This document shows, in pieces, positions 1 through 6,773 of a DNA stretch of 64,000 nucleotides (the stretch's first letter is position 1; every line of letters starts with the position of its first letter). A program made the translations under genes and the position numbers. Origin of the DNA: Tissierellia bacterium. Its GTDB lineage: Bacteria; Bacillota; Clostridia; Tissierellales; Peptoniphilaceae. The notes beneath the pieces were generated by a model. That model did no database searches. It saw only the letters and a list, made by a program, of their open reading frames with translations, and was not told the origin of the DNA. The stretch is from positions 1 through 64,000 of the forward strand of contig JAUNVH010000005.1 of assembly GCA_030537765.1 (NCBI GenBank), written 5' to 3'.

Positions 1-40
1 ATCACTTACTTACATTTTGTGCAAGTGTTATTTTTAGCCC

Positions 41-508
41 TTATTTTAAATGGCTAAACTGCTTTTCTCTTTCAGAAGCCAGTTCGCCCGAATCCATGAT
101 ATTTCTTTCATAGTCAGAATGCATATATTCAGATTTTATAATAAAAGACGCCGTCGCCCTATTATTTGCAAGCGGAATATCATAAAGAATTGCCAAACGC
201 AAAAGCGCTCTTATGTCTGGATCATGAGGCTGAGCAGCTAAGGGGTCAGAGAAAAATATTGCCATATCAATATTGCCATTAGTAATTTCAGCACTAATTT
301 GTGCATCGCCACCTAATGGGCCCGATTTATATTTTTCAACTTCAAGACCTGTCAATTTTTCAATTAGCATCGCCGTAGTGCCAGTGCCACAGAGTCTATG
401 TTTTGCAAGTTCTTCTTTGTTTTCTCTCACCCATGAAATCATCTCATCTTTCATATGGTCGTGAGCAATTAAAGCGATTCTCTTTTTAATATTCATACGT
501 TTTTTCAT
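41..508 (-). CDS. mgsA: Methylglyoxal synthase
   Basis: Converts dihydroxyacetone phosphate to methylglyoxal and phosphate, a cytosolic bypass of lower glycolysis. The 155 residues match the usual length of about 150 and carry the family blocks in order: AHDHMK near residue 16 (active-site His region), GTGTT (phosphate binding), SGPLGGDAQ with the catalytic Asp, and FFSDPL followed by PHDPD. I chose the ATG at 508 because GGGGG lies 7 bases upstream; a second ATG four codons in has no better site. It is divergent from the HerA-type ATPase gene, sharing an intergenic region of about 100 bases. Identification is firm. Confidence 0.95.
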   Translation of the reverse strand: MKKRMNIKKRIALIAHDHMKDEMISWVRENKEELAKHRLCGTGTTAMLIEKLTGLEVEKYKSGPLGGDAQISAEITNGNIDMAIFFSDPLAAQPHDPDIRALLRLAILYDIPLANNRATASFIIKSEYMHSDYERNIMDSGELASEREKQFSHLK

Positions 509-542
509 CGATTTACCCCCAAATCTCTACATTTATACTTTA

Positions 543-548
543 ATTATA
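543..548 (-). promoter_or_regulatory. Probable -10 box for mgsA
   Basis: On the minus strand this reads TATAAT preceded by TGC, an extended -10 form, 34 bases upstream of the mgsA start. A TTGATA lies 19 bases further upstream, which is a loose spacing. Seen in sequence; use is inferred. Confidence 0.5.
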
Positions 549-579
549 GCATAAATATCTATATTCTTATCAATTATGA

Positions 580-585
580 TATAAT
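580..585 (+). promoter_or_regulatory. Probable -10 box for the HerA-type ATPase gene
   Basis: TATAAT preceded by TGA (extended -10), 27 bases upstream of the start codon at 613. No good -35 box is visible. It lies back to back with the mgsA promoter. Confidence 0.5.
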
Positions 586-612
586 CTATTTAGGAATTAA
601 AGGAGGTTTACA

Positions 613-2085
613 ATGGACAAATTTTTAATCGGCAGAGGCGACAAAGACGCCAATCTATTATCGAATAAATTAAATCAACATGGACTCATAGCAGGAGCAA
701 CAGGAACCGGAAAGACGGTCACTTTAAAAGTGATGACAGAATATTTTTCAAATGCTGGTATACCCACTATAATAGCAGATGTCAAAGGCGATTTGGCAAA
801 TCTTTGCAAAGTCGGCGAGATGAATCCCAAACTTTCAGAGCGTTTAAAAACACTAGGCATAGAAAACTTTGAATTTCAGAACTTTCCAATCAGACTTTGG
901 GACGTATATGGCGAAAAAGGACTGCCCCTTCGAATTACAATTTCAGAAATTGGGCCAATTATGCTCGCTCGTATATTGGATTTAAACGAAGTACAATCGG
1001 GAATTTTAAATATCTGTTTTAGAGTTGCAGACGAAAATGGACTTTTACTTTTAGACCTAAAAGATTTGCGAGCCATGCTCAATTTTGTAAGTGAAAACCG
1101 TAAAGAATATTCACAAAAATATGGCAATATAGCTACTCAATCAGTCGGTGCAATTCAAAGGGCGCTACTAAATCTTGAAGATCGTGGAGGCAATATATTC
1201 TTTGGAGAACCGTCAATAGAAATTTCTGATCTATTGACAAATGATAGCGAAGGGCATGGCTATGTAAATATAATTGCAGCCGATAAATTGATACAAAACC
1301 CACTAATATATTCAATGTTTTTATTATGGCTTTTGTCAGAACTTTATGAAACTTTGCCAGAAGTTGGAAACCCCGATAAGCCAAAATTAGTATTCTTCTT
1401 TGACGAGGCTCATCTACTATTTGAAGGCACGCCTTCGGCACTTACAGAAAAAATTGAGCAAATCGTAAGACTGATTCGCTCAAAAGGAGTAGGAATATTT
1501 TTTGTAACACAAAATCCAATCGATGTGCCAGACAAAGTAGCCTCACAGCTTGGAAATAGAGTATTGCATCAATTAAGAGCATTCTCACCTAGAGAACTCA
1601 AAGCCGTAAACTCCGCAGCCGATACATTTAGACCTAATCCAAATATAGACGTCAGAGAAACTATAACAGAATTGAAAGTCGGCGAAGCCCTGACCTCATT
1701 TTTAATGGAAGACGGAGCACCAAGCCCAGTCGAAAGAACATTGATTATGCCACCAAAATCTTCATTCGAGCCATTAACAGAATCCGATTATAATTATATA
1801 ATCGAAAACTCAAATCTCTACCATAAATATAAAAATACAATCGATAGAGAATCGGCATATGAGATTTTAGAGAAAAAAGCAATCGAAAGTAAATTGGCTA
1901 AAGAAGAACAAGAAAGAAAAGAAGCCGAAGAAAAACAGAGGCTTGAAGAAGAAAAACAAAAAAAGAAAAAATCTTCAAAAATGACTCCATACGAAAAAGC
2001 CGTCAGTTCATTCTTAGGCACAATGAGCAGATCCATAGGCAGAGAAATCGCCAGAGGAGTTTTTGGAACATTTAAGAGAAAATAG
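613..2085 (+). CDS. HerA-type helicase/ATPase (DUF853, YjgR-like)
   Basis: A RecA-fold P-loop ATPase of the HerA/FtsK group, DUF853 branch, whose cellular role is poorly known. Walker A is GATGTGKT at residues 28-35. Walker B, with hydrophobic residues followed by FFFDEAH, lies at about 257-266. VTQNPIDVPDKVASQLGNR further on is typical of this family. Residues 410-460 are a highly charged Lys/Glu stretch likely to form a coiled coil, and the tail is basic. The start is fixed by AGGAGG 8 bases upstream. At 490 residues it is of normal family length. It stands alone and is probably monocistronic. Soluble; no signal or membrane segment. Confidence 0.88.
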   Translation: MDKFLIGRGDKDANLLSNKLNQHGLIAGATGTGKTVTLKVMTEYFSNAGIPTIIADVKGDLANLCKVGEMNPKLSERLKTLGIENFEFQNFPIRLWDVYGEKGLPLRITISEIGPIMLARILDLNEVQSGILNICFRVADENGLLLLDLKDLRAMLNFVSENRKEYSQKYGNIATQSVGAIQRALLNLEDRGGNIFFGEPSIEISDLLTNDSEGHGYVNIIAADKLIQNPLIYSMFLLWLLSELYETLPEVGNPDKPKLVFFFDEAHLLFEGTPSALTEKIEQIVRLIRSKGVGIFFVTQNPIDVPDKVASQLGNRVLHQLRAFSPRELKAVNSAADTFRPNPNIDVRETITELKVGEALTSFLMEDGAPSPVERTLIMPPKSSFEPLTESDYNYIIENSNLYHKYKNTIDRESAYEILEKKAIESKLAKEEQERKEAEEKQRLEEEKQKKKKSSKMTPYEKAVSSFLGTMSRSIGREIARGVFGTFKRK

Positions 2086-2100
2086 AATTTGTATTAATCA

Positions 2101-2125
2101 AAACCATCGGCTTAGCTGGTGGTTT
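2101..2125 (+). terminator. Possible terminator after the HerA-type ATPase gene
   Basis: An 8-bp stem (AAACCATC with GGTGGTTT, one G-U pair) around a 9-base loop, 16 bases after the stop codon. The following T-tract is poor, so efficiency is uncertain. Confidence 0.4.
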
Positions 2126-2503
2126 GTTCATTCTTATAATGGGCTTTTACTTGCTTGCAAACAGTTTATAAATTGCATAGTAGCTAAGCTGCATTTTCTA
2201 TAATAATACTAAATACTTTATTTTTTGTTATTGTAAGCTTTCTCATAAATTGGGCGTAAAATTCTTTATACTTATTTAATCTGCAAATCGTCTTTCTGAA
2301 ACTAATTTTAAATATGATGAGATTATTCCAATACTATTTGGTATTCGATAGACTATAATTATCCATAAAAACCTCCTTTTAATTTGTACGGTTTGCTATA
2401 CTTGTACTTATTTTAAAAAGGAGGTTTCTATCTTTGAAGCTAAAGCTTTTTTTTATTAAATCTTGCCAAACAGTTGGTTTTATTATACAAAATCGAACAA
2501 TAA

Positions 2504-2535
2504 AAAACAGTAAATCTTTTTAAATTTACTGTTTT
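2504..2535. terminator. Bidirectional hairpin, likely terminator
   Basis: Perfect 12-bp inverted repeat AAAACAGTAAAT / ATTTACTGTTTT with an 8-base loop, A-rich on the left and T-rich on the right. It lies beyond the 3' end of the minus-strand membrane gene (stop at 2579) and after the short TTG frame on the plus strand. Confidence 0.55.
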
Positions 2536-2578
2536 GCCTAAATCTTATTAAATTTTAGATTGATAATTAGACTTTTTA

Positions 2579-3094
2579 TTAAAATATTGTGCATATCCAC
2601 GCCAGAAGAATAGAGCCGATAACTATGCCTATCGTCTGAATTAGGTGCTCTTTTTTATTATATCCAAAAAGTTTAGTACTAAGTATATCTGCTACTTCTG
2701 GATAATAATTTTCAAAAAAGCTAAAGCCACGATTGCAAAGTAAGAACCAATCGAAAAATATGATATCGAAGGCTTTCAACAAAAGTAGCATTATCAGAAA
2801 TCTAGCAAAAAACTGCCCAAATGTAAAGCTGTTTTGAATTCATTTTAATGCTCCTATAAAGATTGAACTAGCCATTAATAACACGGCGATTATAGCCAAT
2901 GCCCAACCTAAGACATATTGTCCAAAAAAGCGTCTTTCCTTCGATTTAATGACGTCAAATACTTCTTTGGGGCAGGTCGTAAAGAATTTTTTATTCTGAA
3001 TAAATCCAACGCCCGCCCATAGCAATAGAAACAATCCAATCATCATCATAATTGCAAGCAATATTGTCATAATCATAATTGCAAATTTCCTCAC
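2579..3094 (-). pseudogene. Integral membrane protein gene interrupted by one in-frame TGA
   Basis: Two open frames (2840-3094, 84 residues; 2579-2791, 70 residues) lie in exactly the same reading frame, separated only by a TGA at 2840-2842. The 16 codons between that TGA and the first ATG of the second part are fully open and continue as IQNSFTFGQFFARFLI. Read through, the product is about 171 residues with a long N-terminal hydrophobic segment, two hydrophobic segments in the middle and one at the C-terminus. This is the continuous layout of one membrane protein. TGG to TGA would explain the lesion. I recognise no function. TGA is an ordinary stop elsewhere in this window, so a recoded product is unlikely. 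Confidence 0.7.
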
Positions 3095-3330
3095 AGTTTT
3101 AAATTTTATCTAAACTAAGTAATTATAGTTTATCATTTCTAAAATATTTTTACTACTCACAGATTCACTACTTCCTCATATTTTTTATCAAAGTGTATCT
3201 AGATTACAAATGAGTTTTATATCATTTTTTATAAAGCCGTCGGGTTTATATTTTCTTTTATGAATTTCTTTGTTTTTTTATGCCCTTTAAATTTTGCTTT
3301 GCTTTTTTGCTATATAATTTCATCTATAAT

Positions 3331-4108
3331 CTATGCAGTTATATCTTTCTTTGAGTAATTTAGAATAGAAAGTCCAAAAAATAGTATACTAATTATTATA
3401 GATAAAGTTGCCAAATTCACATCGAATCCTTTCTTAATAAATATATCTGAAAAGTCTGCTATTTTATACTGAGTAAGCACACTTAAAAACTTCCAATTTT
3501 TATTTAAATTCATAACTGAATTTAAAAAATATGGAATAAGTGCTACACCGATTCCTATTCCTACTCCAAATCCTCTTATAGTTGATAAGAAGAAGCATAT
3601 CGACGCTAATTCTATGTGTAAAATATTTAATCCTATGAAAAACGTAATTAATGGACCAATGCCAATCGAATCTCCTATAAGTAAAAAAGAAAGGAAGGAA
3701 CGAACAAACTACGCATATTAAATTAAATAGTATGATTCGTAAAATAATTGAAATAAATTTCTGTATAAGTATATTTTTTCTGCTAATTGGATGAGACAGT
3801 AAGTATTCAACAGTCCTATATTTTTCTTCATTGCTTACTGCTAAAATAGATATAAGACAAGCAAAAATTGCACCTCCAACTGTGATAACCCTAGACATAC
3901 TGGCAAAATATTCTATTGGACTTGCTACATTCAATTTATCCATCCCAAAAACTTTTCTCAATTGATTATTAAATATTGTCAAGCTATCGAGCTGAGTTTT
4001 CATTTGCGGAAATAGTAACATAAAAGCTATTAATATTACAGCTATTGAAAGACTCCACACTAGCAAGTTTTTTGAATTTCTCTTTATTTCTAATTTTGTT
4101 ATAGGCAT
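3331..4108 (-). pseudogene. ABC-2 type transporter permease, frameshifted
   Basis: The first 140 or so residues (start ATG at 4108) form an N-terminal membrane segment, an extracytoplasmic region, and the cytoplasmic motif SNEEKYRTVEYLLSHPISRK typical of ABC-2 permeases that pair with a separate ATPase. Near 3670-3700, in a C/T-rich run, the frame is lost. The minus strand then continues in another frame as GDSIGIGPLITFFIGLNIL through to KKDITA, ending at 3331. The two pieces together give about 255 residues, normal for such a permease. Just upstream lies the tail of an ABC ATPase gene, so the whole transporter is decayed. Confidence 0.75.
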
Positions 4109-4112
4109 CTAT

Positions 4113-4245
4113 TTATACTCCATAATATCTTGCGAATATCTCTTCTAAATCTGGATCATCAATATTAATATTTTCAAAATCGTATTTACTCATCATTTCC
4201 ATTCTATTTACTTTGAGTTGAAATTTTTTTATTTTTAAATCCTTG
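4113..4245 (-). pseudogene. C-terminal remnant of an ABC transporter ATPase
   Basis: The minus-strand frame ending at the TAA at 4113-4115 reads SKYDFENINIDDPDLEEIF then ARYYGV and stop. DPDLEEIF-x-YYG is the typical end of ATPases that partner ABC-2 permeases. Only about 44 codons remain. The frame is closed upstream, and no Walker A, signature or Walker B motif is present, so the catalytic domain is gone. It lies 4 bases before the frameshifted permease, the normal order for an ATPase-permease pair. This piece is too short to appear as a conventional gene. Confidence 0.7.
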
Positions 4246-4265
4246 ATTTATGGTGCTTAATAAAA

Positions 4266-4303
4266 AAGACGATAGTTTTACATATCATACATTCTATCGT
4301 CTT
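4266..4303 (-). terminator. Intrinsic terminator of the XRE/membrane-protein operon
   Basis: Stem AAGACGATAG / CTATCGTCTT (10 bp). On the minus strand it is followed by TTTTTT. It lies about 30 bases past the stop of the membrane protein gene. A second copy of the same stem with shared flanks is at 5118-5147. Confidence 0.85.
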
Positions 4304-4333
4304 AATTTTACTTAGATTTAAAAAACTGTAATT

Positions 4334-4783
4334 CTATAATTTTTTAGCCCAATATATTTTTAATAGATTGGATATAATTGGTTGTGCTAATGCTACAATC
4401 ATGAGGGCTATAAATGCTTCATAGCTTATATAGGCTACTATTAGGGAAGCTATTGCTATTATTATTGAGAGATAAGGTATTATTGATGCGCCAGATTTCA
4501 TCCTGATTAGTATTTCTCTTTCATCATTTTCTTTTAAATACATTTTTTTCAAAATTTTCTCATTCTTTAATGCTCGAAATAGAAAACCCATATAAAATAT
4601 ACAGACTAATTCTATTCCGCAAAAAAATCCAATTACAAAATCTGTAACATTAGTCTTATTTGGAAATTGCTTATTCAAATAAAAGTTACCAATGGATACT
4701 GCTAGCAAAGCCACTGCGCAGAATATTACTAAGACTAAGATTCTTTTATTTAGTTCTTTTCTATAGCTTTCTAAGTTTTTCAT
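4334..4783 (-). CDS. Four-helix membrane protein, partner of the XRE regulator
   Basis: A 149-residue integral membrane protein with hydrophobic segments at about residues 13-32, 45-68, 98-118 and 120-140. A charged loop containing ENDEREILIRMKSG lies between the second and third pairs. Small XRE regulators are often followed by a membrane protein of this size and layout. The start lies one base past the stop of the regulator gene, so translation is probably coupled and the two form one transcript ending at the terminator at 4266. The function of these proteins is not established; a regulator-associated sensor or transporter-like role is only a guess. Confidence 0.75.
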   Translation of the reverse strand: MKNLESYRKELNKRILVLVIFCAVALLAVSIGNFYLNKQFPNKTNVTDFVIGFFCGIELVCIFYMGFLFRALKNEKILKKMYLKENDEREILIRMKSGASIIPYLSIIIAIASLIVAYISYEAFIALMIVALAQPIISNLLKIYWAKKL

Positions 4784-4784
4784 T

Positions 4785-4985
4785 TTAATCTTCTTCCTCC
4801 ATGCTAAATATTTCTTCTATACTCAGATTGAAAAACTTTGCAATCTTAAACGCCAATGGTAAAGACGCTATATATTTTCCCGTTTCTATCGATGTTATAG
4901 TTTGTCTTGTTACGCCTACTTCATTTGCGAGTTCTTCCTGAGAAAGTTTCTTCTTTTTGCGTAGTTCAGAGACTCGGTTTTTCAT
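4785..4985 (-). CDS. XRE-family HTH transcriptional regulator (small, Cro/CI-type)
   Basis: Sixty-six residues consisting almost entirely of one helix-turn-helix domain. RKKKKLSQEELANEVGVTRQ covers the first two helices, TITSIETGKY the recognition region, and the chain ends with the acidic tail FSMEEED. An upstream in-frame ATG near 5042 is rejected because AAAGGAGG sits 8 bases before the ATG at 4985 and the promoter lies inside the longer version. It is co-transcribed with the membrane protein gene. Its own promoter carries three copies of ACTTTGCATTT spaced 23 bp apart, so autoregulation is likely. Confidence 0.9.
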   Translation of the reverse strand: MKNRVSELRKKKKLSQEELANEVGVTRQTITSIETGKYIASLPLAFKIAKFFNLSIEEIFSMEEED

Positions 4986-5010
4986 TTTTATGCCTCCTTT
5001 TGCTAAGTTA

Positions 5011-5068
5011 ACTTTGCATTTTAAGTATAGCAAGCTTTGCATTTATTGTCAAGTATACTTTGCATTTT
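5011..5068. promoter_or_regulatory. Triple 23-bp-spaced operator over the XRE promoter
   Basis: Three near-identical sites, ACTTTGCATTTT at 5011, GCTTTGCATTT at 5034 and ACTTTGCATTTT at 5057, start exactly 23 bp apart. They cover a near-consensus minus-strand promoter: TTGACA at 5047-5052 and TATACT at 5024-5029, with 17 bp spacing. One site lies between the boxes, one overlaps the start region and one is upstream of the -35. The natural reading is a cooperative operator for the adjacent XRE protein; binding is inferred. Confidence 0.8.
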
Positions 5069-5117
5069 TTATTTGATTAAATTTTTTATCCTATTTCTGC
5101 TTATTCTTGAATACAAA

Positions 5118-5147
5118 AAGACGATAGATTTTAAATTCTATCGTCTT
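5118..5147 (-). terminator. Intrinsic terminator, second copy of the AAGACGATAG stem
   Basis: Stem AAGACGATAGA / TCTATCGTCTT (11 bp) with an 8-base loop, followed on the minus strand by TTTTTG. It would end the mgtE and small membrane protein transcript just before the XRE promoter. Confidence 0.85.
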
Positions 5148-5192
5148 ATTAATACTTAGATTTATTCATTTAAGCGCTAAAGTTTATTTTAT

Positions 5193-5360
5193 TTATATAA
5201 ACTTTGCTATTCCTAAAATTATACTTGACGCTCCTAATAGGATGATTCCAATAGTTTGCAATAAATCTTCAATATTTTTTTCTTTATTATATTTCTTTAT
5301 ATATTTTGGAATTTGCAGACTTAAGCCTATTCCTAAAAGTAAAAATCCAATCCCTTTCAT
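5193..5360 (-). CDS. Small membrane protein (55 aa)
   Basis: The minus-strand frame begins ATG at 5360, with AGAGGA 5 bases upstream, and ends TAA at 5193. The product has one hydrophobic segment at about residues 4-16, a charged middle (KYIKKYNKEKNIED) and a second hydrophobic segment at about 35-53, so it is a small two-helix protein with a cytosolic or periplasmic loop. It lies 20 bases past the mgtE stop and before the terminator at 5118, so it probably shares that transcript. No family recognised. The good ribosome site, clean membrane pattern and terminator placement support a real gene. Confidence 0.6.
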   Translation of the reverse strand: MKGIGFLLLGIGLSLQIPKYIKKYNKEKNIEDLLQTIGIILLGASSIILGIAKFI

Positions 5361-5380
5361 AATTTCCTCTAAAATTTAAT

Positions 5381-6757
5381 TTATGCCCTCAATAAAATCA
5401 TAGATGCAACTTTAAAGAATATTAGCATTGAGCAGCCGTCGACTATTGTCGTTATTAAAGGAGCTGCCATTATTGCAGGGTCCATATTGAATCTCTTCGC
5501 GACCATTGGCAAAAGACCTCCAACAATCTTTGCCATCATAACTGTAAATACCATTGTTATACAAACTGTTATAGAAATGATAAATGACAGCTTTTCAAAA
5601 AACATAAGTCTTGCTAAGTTTACAATTGCAAGTGCAAGACCAACAACAATACTCACACCAAATTCTTTCATAAATACTTTTCCAAAGTCTCTAGTCTTTA
5701 CATCGCCTGTTGCAAGAGATCTGATTACGAGTGTTGAACTTTGTGAACCGGCATTACCGCCTGTGTCCATTAGCATCGGTATAAATGTAGACAACACTTG
5801 GAATTTGCCTAATAAGTCTATATAGTGATTTATAATTCCTCCAGTGAAAGTTGCACTAATCATCAATATAAATAGCCAAGGCAATCTGTTTTTGGCCAAA
5901 CTGAAAATACTTGTTTCTAAGTAGTCAGTTTCAGAAGGAGTCATCGCAGCCATCTTTTCGAAGTCTTCCGTTGCCTCTTCTTCCATTACATTCATTATAT
6001 CGTCAAATGTTATAATACCGGCCAGTTTGTTCTTATTGTCGACTACTGGCAAAGCTATAAAACCATATTTATGAAACATATCTGCTACATACTCTTGGTC
6101 ATCATCTGTATTTACATATATGACATCTTCTAGCATTATATCTTCAATCTTATCATTATGATCTGCTGTTACAAGTGTTCTAAGCGAAACAAGCCCTATT
6201 AGATTGTCATGATTGTCGACCACATAACAAGAATAGATTGTCTCTTTTTTTAGGCCCACTTCTCGTAAGTAATCGAGCGCTCGCCCAACTGTGTAATTTT
6301 TGTTTAAAGAAACATATTCTATAGTCATCAAAGAGCCGGCACTATCTTCTGGATATTTTAAGAATTCATTGACCAATGCTCTCTCTTCTGGTTTTGAATT
6401 TGCCAAAACTCTATCTACAAATTCGACAGGCATCTCTTCAATCAAGTCGATCATATCGTCAAAATAGAGTTCTTCAGTTATGTTTTTAAGTTCTTCCTCG
6501 TTTACTGCTGAAACTATTGCCCTTTGTGTCGATATTTCCAAAAATGAAAATACTGCCGATGCCATTTTTTGCGGCAATAGTCGAAAGATTAAAAGCGCCA
6601 GATGGTGATCCTCGAGATCATCCATAATTTCGGCAACGTCTGCTCCGTTCATCTCGCTCAAATAATCTTTCAATTGTCTAAGTTTTTTGTTTTCTATCAT
6701 TGAAAGTATATCATCTTTTTCAAAGATAACTCTTTCTTTCATCTTTCTTTCCTTCAT
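5381..6757 (-). CDS. mgtE: Magnesium transporter MgtE (downstream copy)
   Basis: MgtE channels admit Mg2+ across the inner membrane and close when cytosolic Mg2+ fills sites between their regulatory domains. The 458 residues show the full order: an acidic helical N domain (about 10-130, with DDMIDLIEEMP), two CBS domains (about 140-265, with YGFIALPVVD), a plug helix, then five membrane helices from about 290. The pore signature PMLMDTGGNAGSQSS is present. The start at 6757 is preceded by GGTGAT at 5 bases. It follows a second mgtE after only 16 bases, so both are on one transcript. Confidence 0.95.
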   Translation of the reverse strand: MKERKMKERVIFEKDDILSMIENKKLRQLKDYLSEMNGADVAEIMDDLEDHHLALLIFRLLPQKMASAVFSFLEISTQRAIVSAVNEEELKNITEELYFDDMIDLIEEMPVEFVDRVLANSKPEERALVNEFLKYPEDSAGSLMTIEYVSLNKNYTVGRALDYLREVGLKKETIYSCYVVDNHDNLIGLVSLRTLVTADHNDKIEDIMLEDVIYVNTDDDQEYVADMFHKYGFIALPVVDNKNKLAGIITFDDIMNVMEEEATEDFEKMAAMTPSETDYLETSIFSLAKNRLPWLFILMISATFTGGIINHYIDLLGKFQVLSTFIPMLMDTGGNAGSQSSTLVIRSLATGDVKTRDFGKVFMKEFGVSIVVGLALAIVNLARLMFFEKLSFIISITVCITMVFTVMMAKIVGGLLPMVAKRFNMDPAIMAAPLITTIVDGCSMLIFFKVASMILLRA

Positions 6758-6773
6758 ATCATATCACCACTTT

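Larger units (their letters stand above)
2086..2578. other. 493-base stretch without an intact gene; facing RBS-like arms and decayed reading frames
   Basis: No intact gene is visible. Two near-perfect Shine-Dalgarno blocks lie in inverted orientation, AAACCTCCTTTTAA at 2369-2382 and TTAAAAAGGAGGTTT at 2413-2427, so each points outward. On the minus strand one is followed at normal spacing by an ATG (first base 2366) that opens only a 10-codon frame. After a shift the sequence reads on as a plausible peptide (RIPNSIGIISSYLKL), as if a gene had decayed by frameshift. On the plus strand the other precedes a TTG at 2434 opening 29 codons to a TAA at 2521. I cannot name the ancestral gene. Confidence 0.4.

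Noticed and set aside
1-40. Terminator downstream of mgsA
   Set aside because: An imperfect repeat (CACTT / AAGTG) is too weak and too close to the window edge to call.
2840-2842. TGA read as selenocysteine or tryptophan
   Set aside because: TGA is the normal stop of other genes here (for example at 28078 and 37083), no selenocysteine hairpin is visible directly after it, and no other gene in the window has an in-frame TGA.
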